The position numbers were made by a program, and so were the translations under genes. Below the pieces are notes generated by a model. The model was given only the letters and a program-made list of their open reading frames with translations, did no database searches and had not been told where the DNA came from. A stretch of 64,000 nt of DNA from Chloropicon primus (Eukaryota > Chlorophyta > Chloropicophyceae > Chloropicales > Chloropicaceae): the NCBI GenBank assembly GCA_023205875.1, contig CP060770.1:370501-434500 (forward strand), read 5' to 3'. How positions within the stretch are numbered: position 1 is the stretch's first letter; every line of letters begins with the position of its first letter. Shown piece after piece: positions 51,622 through 62,093 of the stretch.

Positions 51622-52170
51622 AGCGACCACTCAAACGAAAGATCTCGACACGTAGATCCTCCTCCCGCCGTTACCTCCTTCCCTCCCCCTCGTCCCCGCC
51701 GTCACTGGCCTCGACAAGGCACGCCACTCCACTCCTTCCTTCCTCCCTCCTCCTCCCGTAGGAGATTCCTCGACGACTCCGGACACCAAATGGGTCGAGC
51801 GACCACTCAAACGAAAGATCTCGACACGTAGGTCCTCCTCCTGCCGTTACCTCCTTCCCTCTTCGTCGTCCTCGTCCCTCCTCGTCGTCGCAAGAACCTC
51901 CCCTCTCTCCCTCTCCTCGACTGAGAACAAACACAAAGTGAAGGAGCACAAGGCGACGAGGACGAGGACGAGGACGGCGACGGCAACGAGGGACGAGGAC
52001 GAGGGAGAGGGAAGGAGGTAACGGCAGGAGGAGGACCTACGTGTCGAGATCTTTCGTTTGAGTGGTCGCTTGACCCATTTGGTGTCCGGAGTCGTCGAGG
52101 AATCTCCTACGGGAGGAGGAGGAAGGAGGAAGGAAGGAGTGGAGTGGCGTGCCTTGTCGAGGCCAGTGAC
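51622..52170. repeat. Inverted promoter duplication between GID8 and DOHH
   Basis: Left arm 51701-51860 and right arm 52008-52170 are near-perfect reverse complements separated by 147 bp. Both contain the block CTCAAACGAAAGATCTCGAC, then an ACGTAG and a pyrimidine tract. In addition 51622-51684 repeats, in direct orientation, the last 63 bp of the left arm (51798-51860). The gene-proximal parts face GID8 (minus) and DOHH (plus), so each gene has a copy in the same relative orientation. Confidence 0.9.
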
Positions 52171-52213
52171 GACGACGACGACGGCGGCGGCGGTGGCGGC
52201 AGGAGCGGAGGAT

Positions 52214-52259
52214 CGTAACGTTCGTAACGCTTCCCTCTTCCGTAACGTGTTTCGTAACG
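52214..52259. promoter_or_regulatory. Cluster of four CGTAACG elements upstream of DOHH
   Basis: CGTAACG occurs at 52214, 52223, 52241 and 52253, four copies in 46 bp, all in the same orientation, ending 30 bp before the DOHH ATG. This is the densest cluster of the heptamer in the window. A role as a core-promoter or factor-binding element is inferred. Confidence 0.5.
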
Positions 52260-52289
52260 TGTGGGAGCAAGGAGCAACGAGGAAAGAAG

Positions 52290-53369
52290 ATGAGTTATGT
52301 TTTGGACCATCGTGTTGCGAATGGAGACAAGTTGATTGCGTTAGGGAAGCGGTTACTGGATGAGGAGGAGGTATTTGCCAAGCGGTACAGATGCTTGTTC
52401 GCTTTGATGAATGTGAAGCCAAGTGCGTTGACGAGAGAACCTCTGCTCCGTGCGTTGATGGAGAAGAAGCATGGAGCTCTGTTGAGGCATGAGGTGGCGT
52501 ATGTCTTGGGACAGATGCGGGATGGGAACGAGGAGGTGGTGGAGGGATTGAGGAAAGTGTTGAGGGACACTGAGGATGATGTCATGGTCAGGCATGAAGC
52601 GGCGGAGGCTCTGGGTGCGATTGGGATTCCACAAATGAAGCAGGTGCTCGAGGAACACCTCGAGGATGCATCCAGGGAAGGTGAGTGAGGTTGGATGGAC
52701 CAGCAAGGTTTCTGTGGAGGAGGATTGGTTCAGGGGGTAAGGACATGGATGCTGACTCGTGCTCTTTGGTTCTGGTTTTGGTTTTTTTGATTCTGTTGTG
52801 GATAAAAAGTTGCGGAGACGTGCGAGTTGGCGTTGAGAAGGATCGTCGACGAGCAGAAAAGGAAGGTGGAGGAGAAAGCGGAGGGAGGTGAGAGCGTGTT
52901 CAACACCGTTGATCCCACGCTGGTTTCCGAGGAAGTCCAGAACACCGATGCCGAGAAGCTCGAGGCTCTTGCCTTGGATGAGAGCGCCAATATGCATGAC
53001 AGGTACGAGGCTATCTTCGCCGTGAGGAACAAGGGAGGGAAGCAGGCGGTGGACCTCATGGCCAAGTGCCTGGAGCAGTCCAAGTCGGCCTTGCTGAAGC
53101 ACGAGGTGGCTTTCGTTCTGGGCCAGTTGCAGAATACCGAGGCGACGGACGTTCTCATCAAAATTCTGAGGGACGAGAGAGAGCACCCCATGGTGAGACA
53201 CGAAGCGGCCGAGGCCCTTGGCTCCGTAGCGGAGAAGAACAAAGACGTCTTGAAACTTTTGGAGGATTATTGCGGGAACGAGTGCCTCCCCGTGGCACAG
53301 TCTTGCATGGTGGCCCTGGACATGCTGGAGAACCAAGAAGACTTTGAGTATTGCGAGGCGCTCAACTGA
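52290..53369 (+). CDS. DOHH: Deoxyhypusine hydroxylase (HEAT-repeat di-iron enzyme)
   Basis: Hydroxylates deoxyhypusine on eIF5A, the final step of hypusine formation. Exons 52290-52680 and 52810-53369 around a 129-bp intron (donor GTGAGT, acceptor AAAAAG) give 316 aa (human 302). Eight HEAT-like repeats form two halves. The four iron-binding His-Glu motifs are all present: LRHEVAYVLGQ, VRHEAAEALGA, LKHEVAFVLGQ and VRHEAAEALGS. The acceptor has a weak context but is the one restoring phase (VAETCELAL). The linker between the halves (about 135-165) is charged. Ends 99 bp from the convergent GT29 stop. Confidence 0.96.
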
Positions 53370-53468
53370 GCAAGCAAGGCAAAGCAAAAGAGAAGAGAAG
53401 AGTTCGGGTTTTTTTTGTCTGTTTGTGTTTTTTGTAATCGTATGTATTGCCCCTATTATCGATGCTCC

Positions 53469-56309
53469 TCAGCTTCTGATCCGAAGTCTTCTAGGGTTCG
53501 CGTGAGCAATCGCCCTGTAGATGTATTGGGTGAGGTCAAAGGAATGGGAGTTGTGCCGCGGGACCGCGTCGTCAAAGTAATGGTACTTTGTGCCCATCAC
53601 GTCGGTGCCCGCACTCTCCTGGTAGGCCTCGAACCCATACAGGTCGACCCTCTCGCAGGCTTGCATGAGGAAGAGGATGGCATAAAACCCGCTCATTGGC
53701 TTTTCGCCAGGAAAGGTTCCCAAGTTCAGTTGCGTGAAACGCTTCTTGAAGTCCCCGTACCGCCGGTAAGCCCAAACCACAAACAATGGATTGTAAGGCA
53801 GAACAGCTTTGTCGGGCCACTGCGACCGTAACGTCAAAAAGTTGTTCTTCCACCACTTCTCCTTGTTCAAGTTCGAGTCCTTGGTTTTCTGCAAGATACC
53901 CGCAATGTCGAACATCTCAAAGAGGACCAAAGTGGTATCCTTCTTCCTCCACCTCCACCTGTTTCCCCCAGGGGCCAGACCCTGCTTCCCCTCTCCACCC
54001 GAGTCAATCGTCTCCACCAAAGCTTTCACCCAAGCACTGTTCAGGCTCTCGTGCGTTGTCCGGACACCCGTGTAGACCTCAAAGCCAGCCGTGGGAGCTT
54101 GATTGAACCGATACACCATGGTGTGGTTGTCGATCTCCTCCCCGTGGGGGTTGTGCAGCAACGAACCCGAGTTGCCGATGACCGCGCACGAATCCACCTT
54201 GGCCGACTTTGGGGACAAGTTCAAGTTCCTGAACAAGGCATTGTCGTTCTCGGGAAGCATATTGTACATGTGCCGGTTCATCTCATAGTAATCGCCCTGA
54301 AAGGTGCGGTTTCTTGTCGTCCCTTGGGGCAATTCGATGTAACCCGTGGTCCCCGAGCCACCGTTGCCGTCGCCCTTGTCGCTATTCTCCTCGTCCCAAA
54401 TGATGGTCTCCCTCCCCATCAGCAAGCTTCCGTTGTAGTTCAGGTTAATGCCTTTCATGACCTGTGAGGCCAAGGAAGGGGAGCCGAGCTCAAGCATGTC
54501 CCTCTCGCAAAACCGGCCCCCCCAAGTTTTCTCGCACCGGCAGCTGTTGCTCACCACGTCATCGCGCATTGTCCGAGTGTGCTCTGTGCACTGGAAGGGC
54601 GAGGAAGACTGAGAGGCACTAAGCCTGCACATCACTTCGTCGCACTTGCCATCATTCCCCCTCCTTTGCCCTGACAAGGCAGGGTGCTTCACTGGCTTTC
54701 CATCGTCCCTCACCCTCACCGGCGTCGTGGTGTTCACCAAATGGAGTGCGCCCAAAGCCATCAAGTAGCTCTTCTCCACCTCATGCTCCACCTTCTCTCC
54801 CGCAGTGAGCTCGGAATCGTCGAAGAAAGTTTGCCTGCACTTGGAGTGAAGCCCGCACCGAGGGAAGACGCCATAGATATCCACGTTCTCGCAAACTTGC
54901 AAGGCCATGGAGACGGCGTGGATCAAGCTACCAAGCTTCTCCGCCTTCACTCTCATGGCTTTCACGTCAGTGAGCTTGCTCAGGACCAACCGTCTCGAGA
55001 ACTCGTCGAACTGCTTCATGATGTGCAAGTCAAAAGCCCTGCTGAGCATCACGATGTTGGCCTCCGGATACAAGTACTTGAGCTGGACGTAATTGGACTG
55101 GCTTTGCGAAGCCCAGAGGACGACCGCCGCGGTATCAAGCCACCACCTTGCCACGTGTGGCACCCCCGAGCTCGCCATGTTGAGCAGTGCATTCGACCAC
55201 TTGGCGTCCAAAAGCTGGTAAGTCACCTTCTTGCCCACATCGGCGGAATACTTTGAGCCGCTCGGAGCGTTATCAATCCTGAACACGGCGCTGTGCTTGT
55301 CAATCGTGGAGCCCAGCTTGCTTCCCAGCAAGGACCCAGACTTTCCAACGACAGCACACGTGGCGTGACGTGTCTGCCAGTCCTCCTGCGGGAGAACTCG
55401 GGCCAGCTCGGGCAAAATGGCATGACTCGAAAGACTTATGTCAGGCCCAGCCTCGTTCCCGCTGTCCTCGTCCCCGTCGCCTGCCGCCCGCCTCGCGGCT
55501 CCCATGGTGACCTCCAGGTTGAACGGCGGAATCAGCTGCCCGGTGTGCATCTGTATCCCGTAAGCTTGGTGGTTCGGGACAACCTCAAGCGCCGGCTCCG
55601 CGTTCACCAGCCCCTTGAGAAGATCCTCCGTGTACGAGAACACGACCCCGCTGTTGGTCTGTACTATCGGTGCGACCTCCGCCTCTGATGCTGCTCCCTT
55701 CTCGCCATCCCCTGAGCAGATGCATGGCTGTACGGTGACTTCTAAGCCTGTCCCGCTTCCCACGGGGAGGAGGCACTTGAGTATGCCATCACTGACCCAG
55801 CGTGTCTCCCCGCAAGGGACGTCGCCGATCAATACATGCAGCTTCCTTCCTATCTGACGCTTGGAGTTGGTCAGAGCGCTAAACCCTCTCCCCCTAATGA
55901 TTGCTGCTATCCCTCCTGCCCTTGGAGCAAACCTTGGCTCGATGCTGTGGACTGTGATCACCGGAAGATCAATGTTACGATACTCCTGTGTGGCATCAAA
56001 CTCCACCTCCTTCCCTTCAAGGTCTCCATCATACCACAAGTCATCTGTCATTGAAGCTGCACTGGATGCTTCCCTTGGATCCTCCTGGCCATCAGAGACC
56101 TTGCTGGACACGATGTCGATGTTCTCATCGTGCTGGCTTCCTCCCTGCCTGCCTTCCTCCACTTGCACGAGGTGCAGGAGTTCTGCCTTCCTATGACTGA
56201 GGTCGTGGAGGACACTGTGAGGCACACGAGATATCACTGTCAAAGTGTACACAAACAGAAGGACAGAAAGGACACCTTTGGGTCTCAGAATCTGCTGAAG
56301 CATTCTCAT
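53469..56309 (-). CDS. Type II membrane protein with IPT/TIG and two GT29 sialyltransferase-like domains
   Basis: 946 aa, intronless. A short cytosolic end and one signal-anchor span (VLSVLLFVYTLTVISRV) give a Golgi type II topology. A stem follows, then an IPT/TIG-like Ig-fold (about 117-215: ITVHSIEPRFAPRAGG...I.GRGF...VTVQPC). First GT29 domain, about 315-530: sialylmotif L TCAVVGKSGSLLGS.LGSTIDKHSAVFRID, then LYPEANIVMLSR, VCENVDIYGVFP and FFDD. An EGF-like CRC...WGGRFC lies near 590-600. Second GT29 domain, about 700-945: SCAVIGNSGSLL...IDNHTMVYRFN, KPMSGFYAILFLMQACERVDLYGF, YHYFDD, HSFDLTQYIYR. In animals GT29 enzymes transfer sialic acid from CMP-sialate; donors in algae are uncertain. 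The second domain looks more complete, as its motif III/VS pair is clearer. Start: the ATG at 56309; extension upstream begins with GTG. Confidence 0.88.
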   Translation of the reverse strand: MRMLQQILRPKGVLSVLLFVYTLTVISRVPHSVLHDLSHRKAELLHLVQVEEGRQGGSQHDENIDIVSSKVSDGQEDPREASSAASMTDDLWYDGDLEGKEVEFDATQEYRNIDLPVITVHSIEPRFAPRAGGIAAIIRGRGFSALTNSKRQIGRKLHVLIGDVPCGETRWVSDGILKCLLPVGSGTGLEVTVQPCICSGDGEKGAASEAEVAPIVQTNSGVVFSYTEDLLKGLVNAEPALEVVPNHQAYGIQMHTGQLIPPFNLEVTMGAARRAAGDGDEDSGNEAGPDISLSSHAILPELARVLPQEDWQTRHATCAVVGKSGSLLGSKLGSTIDKHSAVFRIDNAPSGSKYSADVGKKVTYQLLDAKWSNALLNMASSGVPHVARWWLDTAAVVLWASQSQSNYVQLKYLYPEANIVMLSRAFDLHIMKQFDEFSRRLVLSKLTDVKAMRVKAEKLGSLIHAVSMALQVCENVDIYGVFPRCGLHSKCRQTFFDDSELTAGEKVEHEVEKSYLMALGALHLVNTTTPVRVRDDGKPVKHPALSGQRRGNDGKCDEVMCRLSASQSSSPFQCTEHTRTMRDDVVSNSCRCEKTWGGRFCERDMLELGSPSLASQVMKGINLNYNGSLLMGRETIIWDEENSDKGDGNGGSGTTGYIELPQGTTRNRTFQGDYYEMNRHMYNMLPENDNALFRNLNLSPKSAKVDSCAVIGNSGSLLHNPHGEEIDNHTMVYRFNQAPTAGFEVYTGVRTTHESLNSAWVKALVETIDSGGEGKQGLAPGGNRWRWRKKDTTLVLFEMFDIAGILQKTKDSNLNKEKWWKNNFLTLRSQWPDKAVLPYNPLFVVWAYRRYGDFKKRFTQLNLGTFPGEKPMSGFYAILFLMQACERVDLYGFEAYQESAGTDVMGTKYHYFDDAVPRHNSHSFDLTQYIYRAIAHANPRRLRIRS

Positions 56310-56929
56310 CACTTCACTTCACTTCACTTCACTCAACCCCTTCCCTTCCCCTTGTCCCTCAATCCATCCAACAGGAAGGACAGGAGCAAAACCAGGTGCT
56401 TGGGTTTGGGCAAAAACTCAAAGAGTTGTCCCAAAGATTGAATCTTTGTGGAGTCTTGTGAGCATAGGTCGGTCAATTCTGGTCGGGTTGTGCGAATCAA
56501 CCAAGGTGGTGCCGGCCTTGGCACACAAGTGTGCGATGCCTCATGACTTTCTGGACCTGACCCTTCCACTCTTGTTGAAGCTATGCTTTTGCTTTTTGCT
56601 TGTTCTGGAAGAGAAGAGAAGAGAAAGAGAAGTTTTCCTCCTCCTGCCTGGGATGGAGGATGGAGGATGGAGGAAGGGAAGCCTAATGTCGGGTGCAGGT
56701 GGTGATGCATTGCCTTGCCCCGTGATCCACCTCTGTCCGTCCCTTTGCCCTTGGTCTAGGAATCACGAGCGAGCTTCCCCTCAATCACACGTCACGTGGA
56801 GCCTTACGGAAGCGGGGACGGGGGAGGGCGAGCGCGTGCGGTGCCGGTAGGTGGGGACAGGACCAAGCCAAGGAGAAGAACTGTGTTACAATGCAGATCT
56901 CAAATGTAAAAAAATTTCTACGACAACGC
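56310..56929. other. Intergenic, GT29 promoter and CAS 3' flank
   Basis: 620 bp. TCACTTCACTTCACTTCACT pentamer repeats sit immediately upstream of the GT29 ATG (about 56309-56332). AGAAGAGAAGAGAAAGAGAAG runs occur near 56609-56630 and GGATGGAGGATGGAGG near 56651-56672. Frames on both strands here are low complexity. Nothing else was recognised. Confidence 0.5.
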
Positions 56930-57642
56930 TTAGCTAAAGACAGGAAGCTTGTTTCTCTTCCAAGCATCGAAGCCACCCCTAACGACGTAACAGGTAAGCT
57001 TGTGCTCCTGCGTCAGCATTTTCGCTATCGACTTTGCCCTCCCATCGTCGCTACTGTCGATCACAATGACGGGCTGCTTCTTGTTGCCGTTGATTCTCTT
57101 CAAGTCCGCAATCACGGTGGAAGTGGCCTTGGACATCATCAGATCCTTGTCCTTGGAGAGCTTCATGACGTCCGGCGTGAGCCAGTCTCTCGCGTACCCA
57201 ACGTCGAGGTAGCTCCTGCTCAGTCTCCTCGGGAGGTCAGGACTTCCACCAAACTTCTCGTTGTCCATCCTGACGTCGACTAGAGAGGCCTTTCCTCCCG
57301 TCTTCTCGATCATTTGCAGGGCATCCAGGGCGTTCAAGTTGCCCTTGTAGCCCTTGTTGAGAGAAAGGACAAAGGACAGAAAGCCAGGAGAGTACCACGT
57401 CGCGCCCGCGAGAGCCAAAAACCTCTTCCAGTCCCCAGCGACCACGGTGTTATCGAGGAAGTTGTACAAGCGGTTCAAGTCATTGACTCCCGAGTTCCAC
57501 TCGTCTATAAAGTAATCGTAATAGTAGTCGCCCCAAGCGTTGCGGAAGTACGCCTCCAGCACCGGCGCCTGCTCCTTCCAGTAGGGCTGAACCACCGACG
57601 TGTTCACTGCGCTCACGGAGAAAGACAGACAGACAGACAGAC

Positions 57643-57674
<32 letters not shown>

Positions 57675-58091
57675 TCCGCACGAGGACGGGACAGGAGATT
57701 GTGCTTCCGGAACACTGCCTGGCTCTTGCCCCCTGGTCCTGCTCTTACCTTGGTTGAGTCCATCGCCGAGCGCGCCCTTGACCTGCGTGAGTCCGTCAGC
57801 CACCTCGGCCTTGATGTATTCCTGGTCAATGCTGTTGACGTAGTCCGTGACCTCAGGAGGAATAAGATCTTTGGCCTGGTCTGCGATTGCGTTCACGTCC
57901 ACACTCTTCAGAGCCTCAATGGTGTCGGGGATAGCATCAGGGACAGGGATGTCCACGCCAGCGATGTTCAACGCCCGAGTCACCACCACCTCTCCCCTCC
58001 TGGCCCTGCTTCCTCTGCACGCCCTCGACCTCATCTGTCCCTTACCCACCGCGCATCTCGACCTCTCGCACACCTTCGCTTGACTCTGCAT
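56930..58091 (-). CDS. CAS: Thylakoid calcium-sensing receptor CAS-like protein
   Basis: Green-lineage thylakoid protein linked to Ca2+-dependent photoacclimation and stomatal or carbon-concentrating signalling. Exons 58091-57749 and 57606-56930 around a 142-bp intron give 339 aa. An Arg/Ser-rich transit peptide (about 1-35) is followed by a helical lumenal-type region (DVNAIADQAKDL, EVTDYVNSI), a hydrophobic span (FLALAGATWYSPGFLSFVLSL) and the conserved GYKGNL.ALDAL.MI (Arabidopsis CAS GYKGDLTPAQALDLI). A C-terminal rhodanese fold follows: SLVDVR...GGSPDLPRR, PVIVIDSSDDGRA, CYVVRGGFDAW. The catalytic cysteine is replaced (IDSSDD), as in plant CAS (LDSYTD), so it should be a non-enzymatic sensor fold. 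The CT-rich intron includes a (CAGA)n/(GA)n tract. GCGTTACAAC lies about 150 bp upstream. Confidence 0.88.
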
Positions 58092-59551
58092 CCTTCAAAG
58101 AAGATTGATGTTGGTGACGATGCTGATGCTGATGCTGATGCTGATGAAGACAAAAACCTTTTGTCAAAAGAAACAACGAAGGTTTCGTTCCAGTTTCCCG
58201 TCCAGCAATAACGAATGAGGACGTTAACTCTTGTCTGAGCGTTACAACTCGCCGCCCCCTCGCCTCGAATCACGAATCCTCCCGTGACTCGCCACACAAA
58301 ACTAGTCATGCAGTGAAGGAAACACAAAACAAAAAAGGGTATCAGTCTCGTTTGTTGTCCATCTTTCGTCATTCCTCACGATGTTGGTGTCATTCGAAAG
58401 AGGACGAGACGCTCTTTCCATCGGTATGCCTCACTTGCGTCTTCCTTCCCGTCCCTTGTCCCTGTTTGTGGACGAACGTACCTCAATCGTCGCCTTGTGG
58501 ATGAAATCTTTGTCGGCGTTGATGAATGGATAACGAGTAGAAATCCCTTTTCAGTGAATCGACCAATGAGAAGGCGAGCAGCAGAGCAGCAGCAGGGAGG
58601 GGACAGATGATGGTAGGGAGATGGAGGCTCCGGCATCAGCAATAGGATCAACAATAGGATCAGCATCAGCACCTTGACTAGAAGCAAGACCAGCACCTTG
58701 GGCAGCAGCAGCAGGGAGGGGACAGATGATGGTAGGGAGATGGAGGACTCCGGCATCAGCAATAGGATCAACAATAGGATCAGCATCAGCACCTTGACTA
58801 GAAGCAAGACCAGCACCTTGGGCAGCAGCAGCAGGGAGGGGACAGATGATGGTAGGGAGATGGAGGCTCCGGCATCAGCAATAGGATCAACACTGGGATC
58901 AGCATCAGCACCTTGACTAGAAGCAAGACCAGCACCTTGGGCAGCAGCAGCAGGGAGGGGACAGGTGATGGTAGGGAGATGGAGGCTCCGGCATCAGCAA
59001 TAGGATCAACACTGGGATCAGCATCAGCACCTTGACTAGAAGCAAGACCAGCACCTTGGGCAGCAGCAGCAGGGAGGGGATAGATGATGGTAGGGAGATG
59101 GAGGCTCCGGCATCAGCAATAGGATCAACACTGGGATCAGCATCAGCACCTTGACTAGAAGCAAGACCAGCACCTTGGGCAGCAGCAGCAGGGAGGGGAC
59201 AGATGATGGTAGGGAGATGGAGGACTCCGGCATCAGCAATAGGATCAACACGGGGATCAGCACCTTGGGACAATGGTAGATGGTAGGATGGACTCCAGCA
59301 GCAGGAGCAGCAGCACGATTTGCACGTTGGCCAGCAGGCAGGCAAGGCAGGGCCAAGGCCCACTCGTATTATAAGGCAGCAGCAGAGCAGCAGCCAGCAG
59401 CATTATTGTTATTGTTTCTTCTTATGATTTGGTTGGATTGATTCTCATCATCGCACGAGACAAAGACTCCTCTCCTCGTCACCTATTCCTGTTCTGGTTC
59501 TTCGAACAAGAAGAAAACGTGCTCTTGCTCTTGCTCTTGCTCTCCTCCTTA
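58092..59551. other. Intergenic with minisatellite
   Basis: 1.46 kb. It has a (GATGCT)n run at about 58110-58145 just upstream of the CAS ATG and GCGTTACAACTCG near 58238. The 119-bp minisatellite fills 58580-59270. AGCAGCAGCAGAGCAGC runs occur near 59380, and CTTGCTCTTGCTCTTGCTCT near 59520. Frames of 80-148 codons here arise from the minisatellite and are not supported. Confidence 0.55.
58580..59270. repeat. 119-bp minisatellite, about six copies
   Basis: Tandem copies are anchored by GGAGATGGAGG(A)CTCCGGC at about 58616, 58735, 58855, 58975, 59094 and 59213 (period 119-120). Variation is limited to single substitutions (CAATAGG/CACTGGG/CACGGGG) and an optional A in GGACTCC. Each unit carries an internal CAGCAGCAGCAG run and ends in CAGCACCTTGG. 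The last unit is truncated. It lies between the 5' end of CAS and the 3' end of CFAP206. Confidence 0.95.
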
Positions 59552-61615
59552 CTACTTGACAACGGGCTTGCCGTTGATGGAGGACTTCTCCAGGTTGATC
59601 TGGACCTCCACCACGCTCATCTTCTTCGTCTTTGGATCGCCGCGTAGTCCCGTGATGTGCCTGACCTTGCGAGGCATGCCTTGGGCCGCCCCGACCTTGG
59701 TCTGCGTGTCCGAGTCCCTGGACAGGTACACCTGGGTCTCGACCTCCCTCCTGAAGTGGCTCTTGTCGGTCTGCCCGCTGTGGGTCTTCTTCTGCCTTAG
59801 GTTGGCCATCTGCAGGCCCCGTTTCCGCAAGTCCCACTCGTTCCAGCAGTAGTTTGGATCCACAAACTTCTCCACGTAATGCGTGGGCGTCTGCGTGCCG
59901 TACTCCTTGCTCTTCTCGCTCGCGTTGACCAACTGGCACACAAAGTCCACAGTCGCCCTGTCCGGGCTCAGCTTGAGCAGACTAATCAGCTGAGGCAGGC
60001 GGGTGACGCACTCCAGGGTCACCTGAGCCGTGTACCTCCCTGGGGTCTTGAGGAACTTGGTCCTGTACTTCTTCGAGGCGAAGGCGAACCACCTGTCCTG
60101 GGGGCTCTTCGTGCCGGCTGAGGCCCCGTCCCCCTCCGCGCCAGGGCTCGCCGCCTTGGCGCTCGTGCTCGAGTAGCTTGGCTCCAGGATGCAAACGCCA
60201 CATCTGGCCAGGCCCCTCCTCAGGATCTTGTCCTCCACGATGCTCACCGGGCAGTAACCGCCGTACTCGAAAACGTCGTACTCCCTCTCGTCGGCTGCCT
60301 CCTTTCCTTCCTCCTGGGGAGCCTTGGTCAGAGGCGAGGGCCAGGCCTGCATCACGTCCTTGACAACCTCGTCCTTCTCAATGGACTCCAAGTCGTTGTC
60401 ACCCTCCTCGTCCAGGTCCAGGAGGTCGTGGTCCTCCATACCTCCGGAGGCCTCGGCTTGCCTGAGCCTCCTGATGAAGGGGGGCTGCATGAACACCGCC
60501 AAGTCGCTCTCGGTCACTCCGCTGTCGTCCGAAAGCAACGTCCTCATGAAGGAGGACTCCTTGATCGCTTCCTCCCTGAAGCCCAAGTCCAGGCCTTCGA
60601 AGTAGAGCCTGCCAATCGAGTCGAACAGGGGATACACCGTGTCCTTGGAGACGGCGTGCTTCCCCTCCACCATCGTCTTGAGCTGAGCCAGAAGCATGCT
60701 GATCCTGTCGCTGTTCTCCGCGGAATCCACGCCGAGCGAGTTCCACTCCAGGCCCTGCTCCAGGCAGATGCACATGCTTTGCTCCGCGAGGGAAACCAAG
60801 TCGGAGACCTTCTCCTTCTCCGAGGACTCCACTTTCTCGAGCTTCTTCCACTTCCTTCTCGCGTTCGCGGCAATCAGGCTCAGGTGCTTGAGCAGCACCA
60901 CCACGTGCCAGGCTCCCTTCTGGGAAGCCAGCAGGGTCTTCTTCGAAGGGGAAAGGCTCCTCAGGCTATCCATGAACGTAGCGCTCTTGCCAGTGAACGA
61001 GTTGAAGCACAAGATGCCAACAACAAGCCTGCAAAGCTCTCCCAGCTGCTTCACCTTGTTGTCGTAAATGTCCAAGCAGAATGATCTCACGCTGTAGAGC
61101 GGGAACACGGACTCCAAAGCGGACCTCACCTCGTTGCGGATCTTTTGCTCCAGCTCGCTCTGCCTCTCCTCCCTCTCGATCCTGTCCTTGTAACTGAACT
61201 CCAAGCCGCGCTCGGACCAGTTGTACAAGTCCGCTGCCTCGATGGTGAAGTCCACCATGAGGTCGTACACTTTGGCGCACACTGCATTGGACGCCAAGGT
61301 ATCTTGAGCATTCAGCTTGGTCTTGGTGATCTCCTCCTGCAACGTGAATATCTTCTCCACCCTCCACTTCCTCTTCCCAGCGAGCAAGTCCCTACGTTCC
61401 CTCTTCTTCTCCCAATAAGCAATCTGCAGGGCCACAGTCTCCAGCATGCAGTCAGACTCTGATGGAGCTGCTGCTTCTTGTCCGCCCTCCGCGTTAGGTG
61501 CGCACCCCAACGCCGCTTGAATACGCTGGCACACCGCCTGGGACATCTCGTCCAGGCTCGACGGACCTGAACCAAACACCAACACCAACACCAACACCAA
61601 CACCAACACCAACCA

Positions 61616-61646
<31 letters not shown>

Positions 61647-62093
61647 GGGTCAGCAATCAATGGAAATGGATCAATGCATGCATGCACCAATGAATGCATG
61701 AAGCTGGCTTGCCCCCGTTGCTGCTTCAAGAGCAAGGCCCAACCCCGAGAGAGGGAAGCCCAAGTGGCCGCGTACCACCAGGACAGGCACAAGTGTGTGT
61801 GTGTGTAGGAGGGAGGGAGGAGGGTGAATGATTGAGAGGAGCTTACCTGGAAGACCGTGTGCTCTCTTGAGGTGGAGAGTAATCGTAAGAAAGGCACAGA
61901 ATGCTTCACTGGGTGACAGGAATATGTCTTGGAGCATTGTGGGTTCCAAGAGGCAAGCAGAGCTACCAAACTTTCCACTGGAGGAAGTCGTCTCCTTGGA
62001 CTTGGACTTTTGCTTGTCCCTGGCCTCATCCTGCATCTCACGGCTCCGCCTCACGGCCTCGCTCACCGTGTAAAGGATCTCGTCCGTGTCCAT
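59552..62093 (-). CDS. CFAP206: CFAP206-like radial-spoke/axonemal protein
   Basis: Axonemal protein needed for docking of radial spoke 2 and dynein c in ciliates and vertebrates. Exon 1, 62093-61847, encodes MDTDEILYTVSEAVRRSREM onward; a 280-bp GTAAGC...TTCAG intron follows, then exon 2, 61566-59552. 753 aa (human 622). The diagnostic C-terminal block includes EYGGYCPVSIV (human YRGFCAYT), WFAFASKKY, WNEWDLRKRGLQMANLR, THSGQTDKSHFRRE, TQVYLSRDSDTQTK and PRKVRHITGLRGDPKTK, all aligning with human WNEWELRRKAIKLANLR, THSVQTDLSHLRRE and IYLAGLRGG. A charged low-complexity insert lies near 480-540. The frame also runs from 62041 through the intron with no stop, but that version loses the conserved start. 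Confidence 0.9.

Noticed and set aside
58580-59270. CRISPR-like repeated array
   Set aside because: The whole 119-bp unit repeats with no unique spacers, so it is a minisatellite; the genome is also eukaryotic.
58376-59363. Minus-strand frames of 106-148 codons in the minisatellite
   Set aside because: Product is only the repeat unit in three frames; no start context or family.
59567-62041. Single-exon start of CFAP206 at 62041
   Set aside because: It would translate the CT/AC-rich intron as a Leu/Ser run; the two-exon model gives the expected N-terminus and correct phase.
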